DNA of 36,163 nucleotides from an uncultured Alphaproteobacteria bacterium. GTDB taxonomy: Bacteria > Pseudomonadota > Alphaproteobacteria > HIMB59 > GCA-002718135. The stretch spans positions 1-36,163 of the forward strand of contig CACAVG010000004.1 in NCBI GenBank assembly GCA_902535885.1, in the 5' to 3' direction. Every line of letters starts with the position of its first letter. Position 1 is the stretch's first letter. Both the position numbers and the translations under genes were made by a program. The notes beneath the pieces were generated by a model. The model saw only the letters and a list, made by a program, of their open reading frames with translations, was not told the origin of the DNA and ran no database searches. This document shows, piece by piece, positions 12,101-22,822 of this stretch.

Positions 12101-12739
12101 ATGTTTAATATAGATAAATATAGACAAATAAACGATTTTTTAGAAAAAACAAGTAATTCTGCTAAAATTATAGCTATATCAAAGAACCATCCTATAGAAA
12201 GTATTTTAGAAGCTATAAAGTCCGGTGTTTATATATTTGGTGAAAATAGAGTTCAGGAAGCTAAAGAAAAATTCCAGACAGTAAAACAAAAAAACCCTAA
12301 AATACAATTACACTTAACTGGACCATTACAGTCTAACAAGGTTAAGGCTGCAATTTCTTTGTTTGATGTTTTTCACACATTGGATAGAGAAAAAATCGCT
12401 AGAGAATTCTCCAAATACAAAGATCAGCTTGAGAGTAAAAAAATTTTTCTTCAAATTAATATAGGAAAGGAACAAACAAAAAGTGGGATTTATCCAGAAG
12501 ACACAAAAGATTTCTTATTTTTTTTAAAAAATGAAATGAAATTATCTATTTGTGGTTTAATGTGTATACCCCCTATGGATGATAACCCTGCTTACCATTT
12601 TAAAAAGTTAAAATCTTTAGCAACTAAAAACAATATAAAGGAATTAAGTATTGGTATGAGTGATGACTATAAAATAGCACTACAATTTAATCCAACATAT
12701 ATTAGGCTTGGAACAATCTTATTCGGAAAAAGATTATGA
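12101..12739 (+). CDS. YggS/PROSC family PLP homeostasis protein
   Basis: IAISKNHP, FGENRVQEAKEKF, LHLTGPLQSNKVKAA, LSIGMSDDYKIAL, RLGTILFGKR. Confidence 0.93.
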   Translation: MFNIDKYRQINDFLEKTSNSAKIIAISKNHPIESILEAIKSGVYIFGENRVQEAKEKFQTVKQKNPKIQLHLTGPLQSNKVKAAISLFDVFHTLDREKIAREFSKYKDQLESKKIFLQINIGKEQTKSGIYPEDTKDFLFFLKNEMKLSICGLMCIPPMDDNPAYHFKKLKSLATKNNIKELSIGMSDDYKIALQFNPTYIRLGTILFGKRL

Positions 12740-13338
12740 AAAAAACATTAAACATATTTAGTAATGAAAAAATGAAAAATTTTTTAGTTACAATTTTTTC
12801 CAAATATGAAACAATTTTTATGAATTTGGGAGAAATAGATTATGATGTGCAAAGTTCTAAACCAAATGTTGTTATACTCAATGAAAACAAAGATATCAAT
12901 TTAATTAATTTTAAAAACTTAAACAGCAATTATCTAATTATTTCTAGTTTGAAAAATAATGATATTAAACAAATTAAAAATTTAAAAATATTAAGAGCAC
13001 CTCTTTTTGTTAATCATCTAAAGAATAAAGTTGATAATTTTATTCAAAATATAAAGGTCCAGTTTCATGATATAACTATTCATAATGAAAGATTAATAAA
13101 CTTAAAAAATAACTCTTTTTGTTATTTGACAAAATCTGAAATTGATATTCTAACTTTTCTTTTAATTGAAAAAGAAACAACCAAAAATTTCATAAAAGAA
13201 AATATATTAAATATTAAGTCAAACATTGATACTAATTCACTAGAAAGTCATCTAACGAGAATAAGAAAAAAAATGAACAATATTAATACCATCGTAAAAA
13301 TACATACAAAAAGTGAAAAATTAAGAATTACAATTTAA
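12736..13338 (+). CDS. Possible winged-helix DNA-binding protein (degenerate response-regulator-like C-terminus)
   Basis: C-terminal LTKSEIDILTFLLIEKE...LESHLTRIRKKMN resembles a Trans_reg_C winged helix; 4-nt overlap with the yggS-like gene. Confidence 0.45.
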   Translation: MKKTLNIFSNEKMKNFLVTIFSKYETIFMNLGEIDYDVQSSKPNVVILNENKDINLINFKNLNSNYLIISSLKNNDIKQIKNLKILRAPLFVNHLKNKVDNFIQNIKVQFHDITIHNERLINLKNNSFCYLTKSEIDILTFLLIEKETTKNFIKENILNIKSNIDTNSLESHLTRIRKKMNNINTIVKIHTKSEKLRITI

Positions 13339-13958
13339 TTTAATAACTTGGGGTTTATAAGCTTAAAAAAACGCTTATCATAAATTTCGTTATAGGTATG
13401 ATTATAAATAGATAGCTTTAAAAAATCATCATTCAACCAGACTTCTACTGACCTAAATACTAATGGATTGTTTTCAAAGTACACTTTAATAATAAAATTA
13501 CTATCTTCGTTATTTACACCCTTTTTTTCAAGAATTAACTCATTATTTTTTACTTCAATTGAACTATCTTCAAAGAAATCTGGGTTTCTAAACATATCAT
13601 AAAAAAACCAAGCATTAGTATTTTTAGGATTAAAAAACTCATCCTCCTCCAGTTCATAATTGTAATACATAGCTTTATTCTCATCTAAAATAATCAATAT
13701 TTTAGTTGGTGAAAAATACTCAGCCCTAACCCTTTTATTTCCAATGTACACTTTGCCTTCACTTAGATTTTCCCCATCATTTTGAAGAAATCTAGCTGAA
13801 AAATTATTAAGCGAACTTAAATAATTTAAAATACGTGTTTTATCATCTGCAGCTAAAGCTAGTTCAGGTGAAATAAAAAAAAAAATAAATATTACAAACT
13901 TAAATAAATTTTTTTCATTTTTTAAGTACATGTCTTTTACCCGCATTATTTGCTTCAC
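13335..13958 (-). CDS. lolA: LolA-like outer-membrane lipoprotein carrier protein
   Basis: Signal peptide, NNFSARFLQNDGENLSEGKVYIGNKRVRAEYFSPTKILIILDENKAMYYNYELEE. The true start is probably the internal MYLKN, since the called start overlaps ftsK by 44 nt. Confidence 0.75.
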   Translation of the reverse strand: MKQIMRVKDMYLKNEKNLFKFVIFIFFFISPELALAADDKTRILNYLSSLNNFSARFLQNDGENLSEGKVYIGNKRVRAEYFSPTKILIILDENKAMYYNYELEEDEFFNPKNTNAWFFYDMFRNPDFFEDSSIEVKNNELILEKKGVNNEDSNFIIKVYFENNPLVFRSVEVWLNDDFLKLSIYNHTYNEIYDKRFFKLINPKLLN

Positions 13959-16143
13959 TTATTATTCCCTCTTCTTCCATTTTTTCAACTATTCTAGCAG
14001 CTCTGTTGTATCCAATTTGAAGATATCGCTGAATATAACTCGTTGAGACTTTTTGTTGTTTAACAACAATATCTACAGCTTTACTATAAAGATCATCTTT
14101 ATTGTCAGATATTAGATCCTCTTTCCCACTCGATGCAATACCTTCCTCAGATAATTTAATTTCTTTATTATAATCAAATGTAGCTTGTTTTTTTATTTCA
14201 TTAACAACCCTATCAACCTCACTTTCAGAAACATAACCCCCGTGTAGTCTTTTAATTATACCTCCATTTTCTAAGAACAACATATCACCGCTGCCTAATA
14301 ATTGTTCTGCTCCCATTTCATTTAAAATCGTTCTACTGTCAAACTTACTAGACACTTTATAACTTATACGACTTGGAAAATTTGCTTTTATAGTACCTGT
14401 AATTACGTCAACACTAGGCCTCTGAGTTGCAGTGATTAAATGAATACCCGATGCTCTTGCCATTTGGGCTAATCTTTGAACTAATGACTCAACATCTTTA
14501 CCTGCCACCATCATTAAGTCAGCCATTTCATCGATCACAACCACAATAAAAGGCATTTTTTCCAATACGATTTCTTGTTTTTCTATAATAGGCATTTTAG
14601 TATCATCATCTATACCTGTTTGAACTTCTCTATATAATTTTCTACCTGATGAAATGGTTTTTAAAACTTTATCATTATAAGAATCTATATTCTTTACATT
14701 CAAAGAACTCATCAACTTATATCTATTTTCCATTTCCCTAACAACCCACTTAAGAGCAAAAACAGCTTTCTTTGGGTCAGTAACAACTGGTGTTAATAAA
14801 TGAGGAATATCTTCATAAATACTTAATTCTAACATTTTAGGATCTATTAAAATTAGCTTACATTCGTTAGGTTTGAATTTATAAAGTATACTCAGTATCA
14901 TGGTGTTTATACCCACTGATTTGCCAGAGCCAGTTGTGCCTGCAATTAAGAGATGCGGCATTCGCTCTAAATTGGCAAAAATACTTTTTCCTGATATATC
15001 TTTTCCCAATGCAAGAGTAAGGGAATCATTTTCAATTTCAAATTCATCTTCTTCAATTAAATCACCAAATAAAACACTATCCCTTTTTGTATTTGGTATT
15101 TCGATACCTAAGCTTGTCTTGCCAGGTTGAGTTGAAATTCTAGCGGATATAGAAGACATTGCTCTAGCAATATCATCAGACAAGCCTATTACTTTACTAG
15201 ATTTTATTCCTGCATTTGGAATAAATTCAAATAAAGTTACAATTGGGCCACTACTAAAACCAACTATTTTTCCTTCTACACCATATTCAGACAGTGTTTT
15301 CTGTAACTTAATAGCAGCATCAGTGTTGATTTTTTCCAACTCTCTGTTTTTATTATTTTTAAAATTTGATTTCGAAAGTAAATTTTTGGATGGAAGGCTA
15401 AAGTTAAAATTATCTAGCTCAAGTTGTTTATTAGCTTTAGAATTATTTTTTTTGTTTAAATTAACATAATTTCTTTTCTTAATTGTTGGCTCACTTTTTA
15501 ATGTTTTTTTTGTAATTTTTTTTCTAAAACTTATATATTTAAATAAACCAAATACAGAAAATAAAAATTTTAAATATTTAAAAACTTTTAAGAAAGAAAA
15601 TAATTTATCTATCCAAGAAAAATTTATTCTAAAAGATACAAATATTAAAACTACACCAAATACTAAAAGTAAAAAATTTATAATAAAATAAATAAAAATA
15701 TTTTCTAGAAGATTTAAATTTATACTTGTAAATAAATCGATTAGAAACTGTGAAATTAAACCTGTTTTTAACAAGGTTATATCAACTGATTTTATGGAAA
15801 CATTAATAAGAATTATTCCAGTCAAGTTCGATAAAAATTTCAAAATTATAAATCTGCTAGTAATACCTAAAAACAATTTTCCACCTTCTAGTATTATAAA
15901 AAAAACCAATAAATAACTTAGTGTTCCAATAAAAATTAATGAATAACTTGATAAATAAGCGCCAAAAAAACCCATAAGATTTTCAATATTGCTGTCATTA
16001 ATATTGTAATTTAATTGATTAAAACCGGGATCATTTGCTGAGTATGAGAAAAGACTGGTAAAATAAATTAAACCAAATCCAAATAAAACTATTCCTACTA
16101 AAAATTTAACAATAAAATTTCTAATTGAACCATACTTGAACAT
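13915..16143 (-). CDS. ftsK: DNA translocase FtsK/SpoIIIE
   Basis: N-terminal TM segments, PHLLIAGTTGSGKSVGINTMI, VVVIDEMADLMMVAGK, ATQRPSVDVITGTIKANFPSRISYKV, C-terminal gamma winged helix (TSYIQRYLQIGYNRAARIVEKME). Confidence 0.96.
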   Translation of the reverse strand: MFKYGSIRNFIVKFLVGIVLFGFGLIYFTSLFSYSANDPGFNQLNYNINDSNIENLMGFFGAYLSSYSLIFIGTLSYLLVFFIILEGGKLFLGITSRFIILKFLSNLTGIILINVSIKSVDITLLKTGLISQFLIDLFTSINLNLLENIFIYFIINFLLLVFGVVLIFVSFRINFSWIDKLFSFLKVFKYLKFLFSVFGLFKYISFRKKITKKTLKSEPTIKKRNYVNLNKKNNSKANKQLELDNFNFSLPSKNLLSKSNFKNNKNRELEKINTDAAIKLQKTLSEYGVEGKIVGFSSGPIVTLFEFIPNAGIKSSKVIGLSDDIARAMSSISARISTQPGKTSLGIEIPNTKRDSVLFGDLIEEDEFEIENDSLTLALGKDISGKSIFANLERMPHLLIAGTTGSGKSVGINTMILSILYKFKPNECKLILIDPKMLELSIYEDIPHLLTPVVTDPKKAVFALKWVVREMENRYKLMSSLNVKNIDSYNDKVLKTISSGRKLYREVQTGIDDDTKMPIIEKQEIVLEKMPFIVVVIDEMADLMMVAGKDVESLVQRLAQMARASGIHLITATQRPSVDVITGTIKANFPSRISYKVSSKFDSRTILNEMGAEQLLGSGDMLFLENGGIIKRLHGGYVSESEVDRVVNEIKKQATFDYNKEIKLSEEGIASSGKEDLISDNKDDLYSKAVDIVVKQQKVSTSYIQRYLQIGYNRAARIVEKMEEEGIISEANNAGKRHVLKK

Positions 16144-16190
16144 ATAGTTAGATTGTAATACATTTAGATTATGGTAATTCGAAGAAAATT

Positions 16191-17372
16191 ATGAAAGAAA
16201 TTCAATCAAACATCAATATAATAGGAGGGGGCCTTATAGGAGCTGTTACAGCATATTCACTTTCTAAACTTGGCAATAAAGTAGTAGTTTTAGAGCAAAA
16301 TGCTAAATTTAATCATAAAAATATTTTAGACAAAAGAACAACAGCAATTTCAGAGGGTACGAAAAAATTTCTTGAAGAAATAAATATTTGGAATGAAATT
16401 GGTAATTATGCAGAACCAATAAAGAATATTCAGATAATAGACAGAAATCAATCAAACAAAATTTATTTTGACAACCAAAGAAGAAAATCCAATCTTGGAT
16501 ATATAGTTAAAAACGAATTTATACTAGATTGCTTGTATAAAAAATTACAAAAACAAAAAAATGTAAAAATTTTTAATAATGTTTCTGTTAAAGATATTTT
16601 TTATCAAGGCGACAGGATCACAACCAAGCAAAATAATTTCTATGTTAATACAAATATTCTATTTGCGTGTGATGGGAAAAACAGCTCTATAAGAAAAATT
16701 TTTAAAACACCAATTTATAGAAAAGATTATAAAAAAAAAGCAATAGTAATAAATTTTTACCACTCTAAGAATCACAATAACACTGCTTATGAGTTCTTCT
16801 TTAAAAACGGACCTCTTGCAATTTTACCAATGCAAAAAAATAAAAATCAGTTTCAAAGTTCCATAGTTTGGACAAACACCAATAAATTTATACACTCTTT
16901 ACTTTCTTTAGATGATAATAATATTATTTCCATTCTTAACGAAAAAACACAAGGAGGTGTAGGTGAGATAAAAAAAATAATTACCAAACAAACCTTTCCT
17001 TTAAAAGCTCATTTAAACTCTAAATTTTTTGAGAATAGAATTATTTATTTAGGTGATTCAGCACACTCTTTTCATCCAATTGCAGGGCAAGGATGGAATC
17101 TAGGCATGCAAGATGTAGAAAGTGTATATAATCTTGTTAAAAAATATAACTCTTTAGGTTTGGAATTGGGAGATGAAATATTTTGTAAAGAATTTCAGAA
17201 AGATAATTTTTTCAAAGCTTATAGGCTATATCAAATTACTGATAAAGTTGATAGTGTGTTTAAATTAGACAATACAATTTTTAATTATGCAAGGTTTTCA
17301 GTAATCAATTTAATTGAGAAAAGTAAAAAACTAAAAAATCAGATAAGTGATTTTGCCATGGGTGTTAATTAA
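16191..17372 (+). CDS. UbiH/Coq6 family FAD-dependent monooxygenase
   Basis: GGGLIGAVTAYSLSKLGNKVVVLEQ, YLGDSAHSFHPIAGQGWNLGMQDVESV. Confidence 0.87.
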   Translation: MKEIQSNINIIGGGLIGAVTAYSLSKLGNKVVVLEQNAKFNHKNILDKRTTAISEGTKKFLEEINIWNEIGNYAEPIKNIQIIDRNQSNKIYFDNQRRKSNLGYIVKNEFILDCLYKKLQKQKNVKIFNNVSVKDIFYQGDRITTKQNNFYVNTNILFACDGKNSSIRKIFKTPIYRKDYKKKAIVINFYHSKNHNNTAYEFFFKNGPLAILPMQKNKNQFQSSIVWTNTNKFIHSLLSLDDNNIISILNEKTQGGVGEIKKIITKQTFPLKAHLNSKFFENRIIYLGDSAHSFHPIAGQGWNLGMQDVESVYNLVKKYNSLGLELGDEIFCKEFQKDNFFKAYRLYQITDKVDSVFKLDNTIFNYARFSVINLIEKSKKLKNQISDFAMGVN

Positions 17373-17958
17373 TAGTTTTACTATTATTATCTTCAACGAT
17401 CTCAAGCTCTAAAATTGAATGAAGTTTTTTATAAAAATCACTTAAATTTTTTGTTTCCAAAAGAACCTGTTTTTCAATGTCGCTAAAAGGGGATATCATT
17501 GCTATAAACTTTATAATTTGATTAAAATCAATATTTTGAATTTCTTCTAAGTTTAAGTTAATTTTTTTGACTTTAATATATTGGCTATACTTATCTAAAA
17601 GATTATTTTTTTGTTTTTCATTTATAATGTTTTTATCTTCCTCAAAATCCAACATTTCAGCATCAACCAGTCTAAACTTATATTTTTTTTCTAACTCTTT
17701 CTTAACTTTAAAACAATTAGTACCCTGTAGACTAATTAAATATCGTCCATCTGTTGTTTCACTAAAACTATGAATTTTTCCAATGCAACCAATATTATAA
17801 AGTTTATTTTTTTCATCAGATTGTATCATGCCTATGCACCTTTCCTTTGAAAGAGCGTAGTCAACCATCTCAATATATCTTTTTTCAAATATATTTAGAG
17901 GCAAGCTTGTTCCCGGAAAAAGGACGGCTCCGTTTAGAGGAAAAATAGGGATTTCCAT
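17365..17958 (-). CDS. LON peptidase substrate-binding domain protein
   Basis: IPIFPLNGAVLFPGTSLPLNIFEKRYIEMVDYAL, IGCIGKIHSFSETTDGRYLISLQGTNCFKV. Confidence 0.85.
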   Translation of the reverse strand: MEIPIFPLNGAVLFPGTSLPLNIFEKRYIEMVDYALSKERCIGMIQSDEKNKLYNIGCIGKIHSFSETTDGRYLISLQGTNCFKVKKELEKKYKFRLVDAEMLDFEEDKNIINEKQKNNLLDKYSQYIKVKKINLNLEEIQNIDFNQIIKFIAMISPFSDIEKQVLLETKNLSDFYKKLHSILELEIVEDNNSKTIN

Positions 17959-17959
17959 G

Positions 17960-18826
17960 TTATGAAAACATCAATTGTGAAAGTTTTTTTCTATATTGAA
18001 TTGTAACTTGATCAGTGTTTCCAAGTGCACTAAAAAATTCTACCATCTTATTTTTTATACTATCCTTGTTTTTTGGATAATTTTTTAGAAGCAAATCCAT
18101 TCCATTTTCATATTCTTTCATTGAAAAATATTTATCTGATATTTCTAATATTAAATCGATATTATCTGGTTCATTCTCAAGCTTGCCAAGTAACTCATTA
18201 ATATTTGGTCCGGATGTATTATTTTTCACAATTTCTATTTTTTTTAAAACCTGTTTAACTTCAGCCTTTTCTTGGACATCTTTTTCCAATGAGCTAATGA
18301 ACACCTCAACCTCTTCAAATTGTTTAAGCTCGATCAAACACTCTAAATAAAAACAAATGCCTTTAATTTCATCTGAGTTTTTAGAAATAAATTCTAGAAG
18401 GGTGTCTTTAGTTTCTTCAAACTTATTTTCAGCCATGGCGCTTTCTATTTCATTATAAAATTCAGTGAAGTCTTCATTAATTTTAGATCCTAAGCACTTT
18501 TCAATAAATTCAATAATCTGACCTTCAGGAATCACACCCTGAAATGCATTAACAATTTGTTTATCTTTGAATGCATAGACTGTAGGAATTGATTGAATTC
18601 TTAATTGTGCAGCAATTTGTTGATTTTCATCAATATTAATTTTTACTAAAGTAATTTTATCTACTGATTTTGATACTATTTTTTCTAAAATTGGAGTTAA
18701 TTGTTTACAAGGACCACACCAAGGAGCCCAAAAATCAACAACAATTAATTTACTTTCACTTGCTTCAATAACCTGATCATTAAACTCTGTTTCAGTAACA
18801 TCGATTATATTTGTGACCTCACTCAT
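17960..18826 (-). CDS. Thioredoxin-domain protein with C-terminal TPR-like region (YbbN/CnoX-like)
   Basis: VVDFWAPWCGPCKQLTPILEK active site; long helical C-terminal extension. Confidence 0.88.
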   Translation of the reverse strand: MSEVTNIIDVTETEFNDQVIEASESKLIVVDFWAPWCGPCKQLTPILEKIVSKSVDKITLVKINIDENQQIAAQLRIQSIPTVYAFKDKQIVNAFQGVIPEGQIIEFIEKCLGSKINEDFTEFYNEIESAMAENKFEETKDTLLEFISKNSDEIKGICFYLECLIELKQFEEVEVFISSLEKDVQEKAEVKQVLKKIEIVKNNTSGPNINELLGKLENEPDNIDLILEISDKYFSMKEYENGMDLLLKNYPKNKDSIKNKMVEFFSALGNTDQVTIQYRKKLSQLMFS

Positions 18827-19335
18827 AAAGATTTGACTATACTATAATTATCTAGAGAAAAAATATGAATTTTTTTATTATTTTCAATGAGGAAGCTAAT
18901 AAACTCTGAAGTCTGTATACTTATAGTTGTGGTATTAATTAGGGGGTGGAAGTTAATTATTTCACTTTTAAAAAGTTTTTCATCTAAGTAAAATTCGACA
19001 ACATTATCTTTATCGTTAAGAAGGGCAAATGGTGAGACTGATCCTGGCTTTATACCCAAAAATTGTTCTAAATATACAGCATTAGCAAATGATAAATTCT
19101 TAGCATCTATAGATTTAGAAAATTGCTTTAAATCAACATTTGCATTTTCATCACAACTAAAAAGAAAAAAATTATTTTTTTTATTTTTTAAAAATAAATT
19201 TTTTGTATGTGCCCCTTTAATTTCACCTCTTAGATTTTCAGAATCTTCAACCGTAAATAAAGGATCATGATCATGAATTTGAAAATCTTTATTTTTTACA
19301 CTAAGTAATTCAAATAAATCTGTCTTTGTAAGCAT
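18823..19335 (-). CDS. YbaK/PrdX-like aminoacyl-tRNA deacylase
   Basis: FQIHDHDPLFTVEDSENLRGEIKGAHTKNLFLKNKKNNFFLF, LGIKPGSVSPFALLND. Confidence 0.85.
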   Translation of the reverse strand: MLTKTDLFELLSVKNKDFQIHDHDPLFTVEDSENLRGEIKGAHTKNLFLKNKKNNFFLFSCDENANVDLKQFSKSIDAKNLSFANAVYLEQFLGIKPGSVSPFALLNDKDNVVEFYLDEKLFKSEIINFHPLINTTTISIQTSEFISFLIENNKKIHIFSLDNYSIVKSL

Positions 19336-19392
19336 AAATAATATTATATTTATTAAGAAATAAGGTATTTAAATACAATTACAAAATAAACA

Positions 19393-20868
19393 ATGGGAAA
19401 AAAAGCAGTAGTTATAGGAAGTGGTTTTGGGGGCATTGCGATTAGTTTAAGATTAAAAAAATTAGGCTATGATACAATAATTATTGAAAAACTAAACGAG
19501 CTTGGAGGAAGAGCGAGAGTTTTTGAAGTGAATGGTTTTAAACATGATGCTGGACCAACGGTCATAACAGCGCCATTTCTTTTTGATGAATTATTTAGTT
19601 TGTTTGGAAAAAAAAGACAGAATTATTTAAATTTTGTTCCTCTTGAACCTTGGTATAGGTACTATTTTCATGATGGTAAAACATTTGATTATTGTTCAAC
19701 AATCGAAAAAACCAATAGAGAAATTGGTAAATTTGATAAGAAGGATATAAAAGGATATTATAAACTTTTAAATCAATCAAAAAAAATATTTGATGTAGGG
19801 TTTACACAATTAGCTGACAAACCATTTATTTCTTTTTTTAAAATGTTGGGAGTTATTCCTAATTTGATAATTTTGAAAAGTTATTTCACAGTATCTCAAC
19901 TTGTAAATAGTTATCTAAAAAATCCATATCTTAGAAAAGCATTTTCAATTCACCCACTTTTAGTTGGAGGTGATCCACATACAACAACATCTATATACGC
20001 CTTGATTCATTATTTAGAGAGAAAATGGGGAGTATTTTTTTGTATGGGCGGAACTGGTAAGATCGTATCTGAATTAAAAAAATTAATGATTGATTGTGGT
20101 ATTAAAATTAAAACAAACACAGAGGCAAAAGAGTTTATCGTTGAAAATGATAGGATAACAAAAATATTAACAAACAAAAAAGAAATTTCCAACATAGATC
20201 TAGTTGTTTGTAATGCTGATCCACCCATGGTTTACTCCAAACTTTTGAAAAAACAAAATTTAAAAAGACCTGTATTAAAAGAAAAAAACTTATTGTATTC
20301 AATGGGACTTTTTGTTCTTTTCTTTGGTACAAAAAAACAATACCATAAAGTTGCTCACCATACTATTTGGATGACTGAAAGATTTAAATCTTTACTTCAT
20401 GATATATTTAAAAATAAAATTTTATCTGATGATTTCTCCTTATACATTCACAGACCTACTGCAACAGATAAGTCATTTGCTCCAGAAGGCTGTGATAGTT
20501 TTTATGTTCTATGTCCAGTACCTAATTTACAAGGCAAAATTGACTGGGATGTTGAATCAGAAAATCTTAAAAATAAAATAGTTAAAGAATTATCGCAAAC
20601 AATTATGCCAGATTTAGAAAATAGTATTACAGACGTTTTTTGGATGAATCCTAAAGATTTTAAAAATGATTATAATTCTATGCACGGAGCTGGTTTTTCT
20701 ATAGCTCCGATCTTTACACAGTCAGCTTGGTTTAGATATCACAACAAAGATAAAAAAATTAAAAATCTATATTTTTCAGCGGCAGGCTCTCATCCAGGTG
20801 CTGGAATACCAGGAGTTCTTTCATCAGCTAAAGTTGTAGAAAACATAATTAAAGCTGAATTAAAATAA
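19393..20868 (+). CDS. crtI: Phytoene desaturase
   Basis: VIGSGFGGIAISLRLKKLGYDTIIIEKLNELGGRA; C-terminal SAAGSHPGAGIPGVLSSAKV; operonic with crtB. Confidence 0.94.
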   Translation: MGKKAVVIGSGFGGIAISLRLKKLGYDTIIIEKLNELGGRARVFEVNGFKHDAGPTVITAPFLFDELFSLFGKKRQNYLNFVPLEPWYRYYFHDGKTFDYCSTIEKTNREIGKFDKKDIKGYYKLLNQSKKIFDVGFTQLADKPFISFFKMLGVIPNLIILKSYFTVSQLVNSYLKNPYLRKAFSIHPLLVGGDPHTTTSIYALIHYLERKWGVFFCMGGTGKIVSELKKLMIDCGIKIKTNTEAKEFIVENDRITKILTNKKEISNIDLVVCNADPPMVYSKLLKKQNLKRPVLKEKNLLYSMGLFVLFFGTKKQYHKVAHHTIWMTERFKSLLHDIFKNKILSDDFSLYIHRPTATDKSFAPEGCDSFYVLCPVPNLQGKIDWDVESENLKNKIVKELSQTIMPDLENSITDVFWMNPKDFKNDYNSMHGAGFSIAPIFTQSAWFRYHNKDKKIKNLYFSAAGSHPGAGIPGVLSSAKVVENIIKAELK

Positions 20869-20870
20869 TA

Positions 20871-21752
20871 ATGATTGATTTAAAGCTCAATTCATATGCT
20901 GATCTTAAAAAAGAAGGCAAAAGTTTTTATTGGGCAAGTTTTTTTTTACCAAAAAGTTACAAAAAAAATGCTGGCACTCTTTACTCAATTTGTAGGTATT
21001 TTGATGACATTGCTGATAAATATAGCGAAGATCAAACTATCTATCTTAAAAATTCAATTGAAGAAATAAGGACCAATAAAAATAATAAAGTAAATATTTT
21101 TTTGCAAAAAAATAAAATTAACAATTTAATTTTTATAGATTTAATAGAGGGATTAATCTTGGATCAGAAAAAATTAAGAATTCAAAATAAGGAAGAACTT
21201 ATAAAATACTCTTATCATGTTGCCGGTACCGTTGGATTAATGATGTCTAAAATTATAGGAGTAAAACATAAAAAGGCTGCACAATCTGCAATTGATTTAG
21301 GTATTGGCATGCAACTAACAAATATAGCTCGTGATGTTTACGAAGATTCTAAAATAAATAGAATATATTTACCTGCTAATTGGATACCTGATATATCATT
21401 AGAAAATTTAACTGGTATTTATGAAAATAGTTTAGAAAATGATGAAAAAATATCAAACGCTATTCATGAAGTAATTAACCTTTCAGATAAGTTTTATGAA
21501 AATGGTTTTGCTGGTTTAAAATATATCCCTTTATCTACCAGACTAGGTATTTATATCGCGGCTAATATTTATAGAGGTATAGGTATTAAGATAAAATCTA
21601 ATAAAAAAAAATATTTAAGAGAAAGAGTATATTTAAATATTATAGAAAAATCTTTAATTACAGTTAAATCAATTTTACTTTTTATTTTTATCCCTTTAAT
21701 GAAATATCGTTATCAAAAAATTAGAGATAATCTCCCAAATGAAAATTTATAA
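20871..21752 (+). CDS. crtB: Phytoene synthase
   Basis: SFYWASFFLPKSY, RYFDDIADKY, YHVAGTVGLMM, GIGMQLTNIARDVYEDSKINRIYLP. Confidence 0.94.
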   Translation: MIDLKLNSYADLKKEGKSFYWASFFLPKSYKKNAGTLYSICRYFDDIADKYSEDQTIYLKNSIEEIRTNKNNKVNIFLQKNKINNLIFIDLIEGLILDQKKLRIQNKEELIKYSYHVAGTVGLMMSKIIGVKHKKAAQSAIDLGIGMQLTNIARDVYEDSKINRIYLPANWIPDISLENLTGIYENSLENDEKISNAIHEVINLSDKFYENGFAGLKYIPLSTRLGIYIAANIYRGIGIKIKSNKKKYLRERVYLNIIEKSLITVKSILLFIFIPLMKYRYQKIRDNLPNENL

Positions 21753-22821
21753 AGCTGCAATAATTGGCCTAGGCCCTAGTGGTTTAGCAGTAAATAAAAT
21801 TCTTTATGGAGATAGTAATAATGAAATTATTGCATTTGAAAATGAAGATATAAATAAAAGAGATAATTTTTTTGGTTTTTGGTTAACAGATTGGATGAGA
21901 CCTTTCGAAAACATTATTGAAAAAAAATGGTACGAGTGGACTGTTGGAAACAAAAATACAAACGTAACACATACAAGTATAGATAGACCCTATTGTGTAA
22001 TTAGTTTTAAAGATTGGAAAAATTTTTGCTTAAAAACAAAAAATAATTTAGAAATAAAAAATAAACAAGTTGTTCGATATTTTTCTCAACAAAATTTTTT
22101 TAAAATCATAACTGCAGATAATAAAGAATATTATGCTGAAAAGATATATGACTCACGATCTTCAAAAGAAAAAAAAGGTGAGTTACTTCAACATTTTTTT
22201 GGAATAAATATTTCTGTAGCAGATAATACTTTTAATGATAAAAAACTAACTTTGATGCATTTTACGAAAGAAAATAATATTTTACATTTCATATATATCT
22301 TACCATTTAGTCATAATAAGGCACTTGTTGAATCAACAGTATTTTCAACAGAGGTTTTTGACATTTCTTGGTACAGAGAAAAAATTAGTGATTATTTAAA
22401 ACAAAACAATATCAATGAATTTAATGAAAAAAGCACTGAAAAAGGGATAATACCCATGTTTTTTGCAGAAGAAAAAAAACCAGCTAATTCAAACGTTTTT
22501 AATATTGGTATCAGAGGAGGGGCATGCAAGCCATCAACTGGATACGCCTTTTCATTTCTTATTAAACAAATCCAATTATTAAAAAAATCTAATCAAAACT
22601 ATGTTAATATTCATAAATTTTTAGAAAGAAAAATGGATAAAATTTTTATAAATTTTTTAAAAAATAACAGTGAAGATGGACAGTCTTTTATTAAGCTTGC
22701 ATCTAATTTAAGTGGAAATGAATTTCAAAGTTTTATGATGGGTGAATCAAATTTACTAACTAAGTTAAAAATTATAAAAAGTATGCCCAAGTTACCTTTT
22801 ATTAAAGAACTATTTAAATAA
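21739..22821 (+). CDS. crtY: Lycopene cyclase (CrtY-like)
   Basis: GLGPSGLAVNKIL, NFFGFWLTDWMRPFENII, RGGACKPSTGYAFSFLIKQIQ; position between crtB and blh. Confidence 0.82.
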   Translation: MKIYKAAIIGLGPSGLAVNKILYGDSNNEIIAFENEDINKRDNFFGFWLTDWMRPFENIIEKKWYEWTVGNKNTNVTHTSIDRPYCVISFKDWKNFCLKTKNNLEIKNKQVVRYFSQQNFFKIITADNKEYYAEKIYDSRSSKEKKGELLQHFFGINISVADNTFNDKKLTLMHFTKENNILHFIYILPFSHNKALVESTVFSTEVFDISWYREKISDYLKQNNINEFNEKSTEKGIIPMFFAEEKKPANSNVFNIGIRGGACKPSTGYAFSFLIKQIQLLKKSNQNYVNIHKFLERKMDKIFINFLKNNSEDGQSFIKLASNLSGNEFQSFMMGESNLLTKLKIIKSMPKLPFIKELFK

Positions 22822-22822
22822 T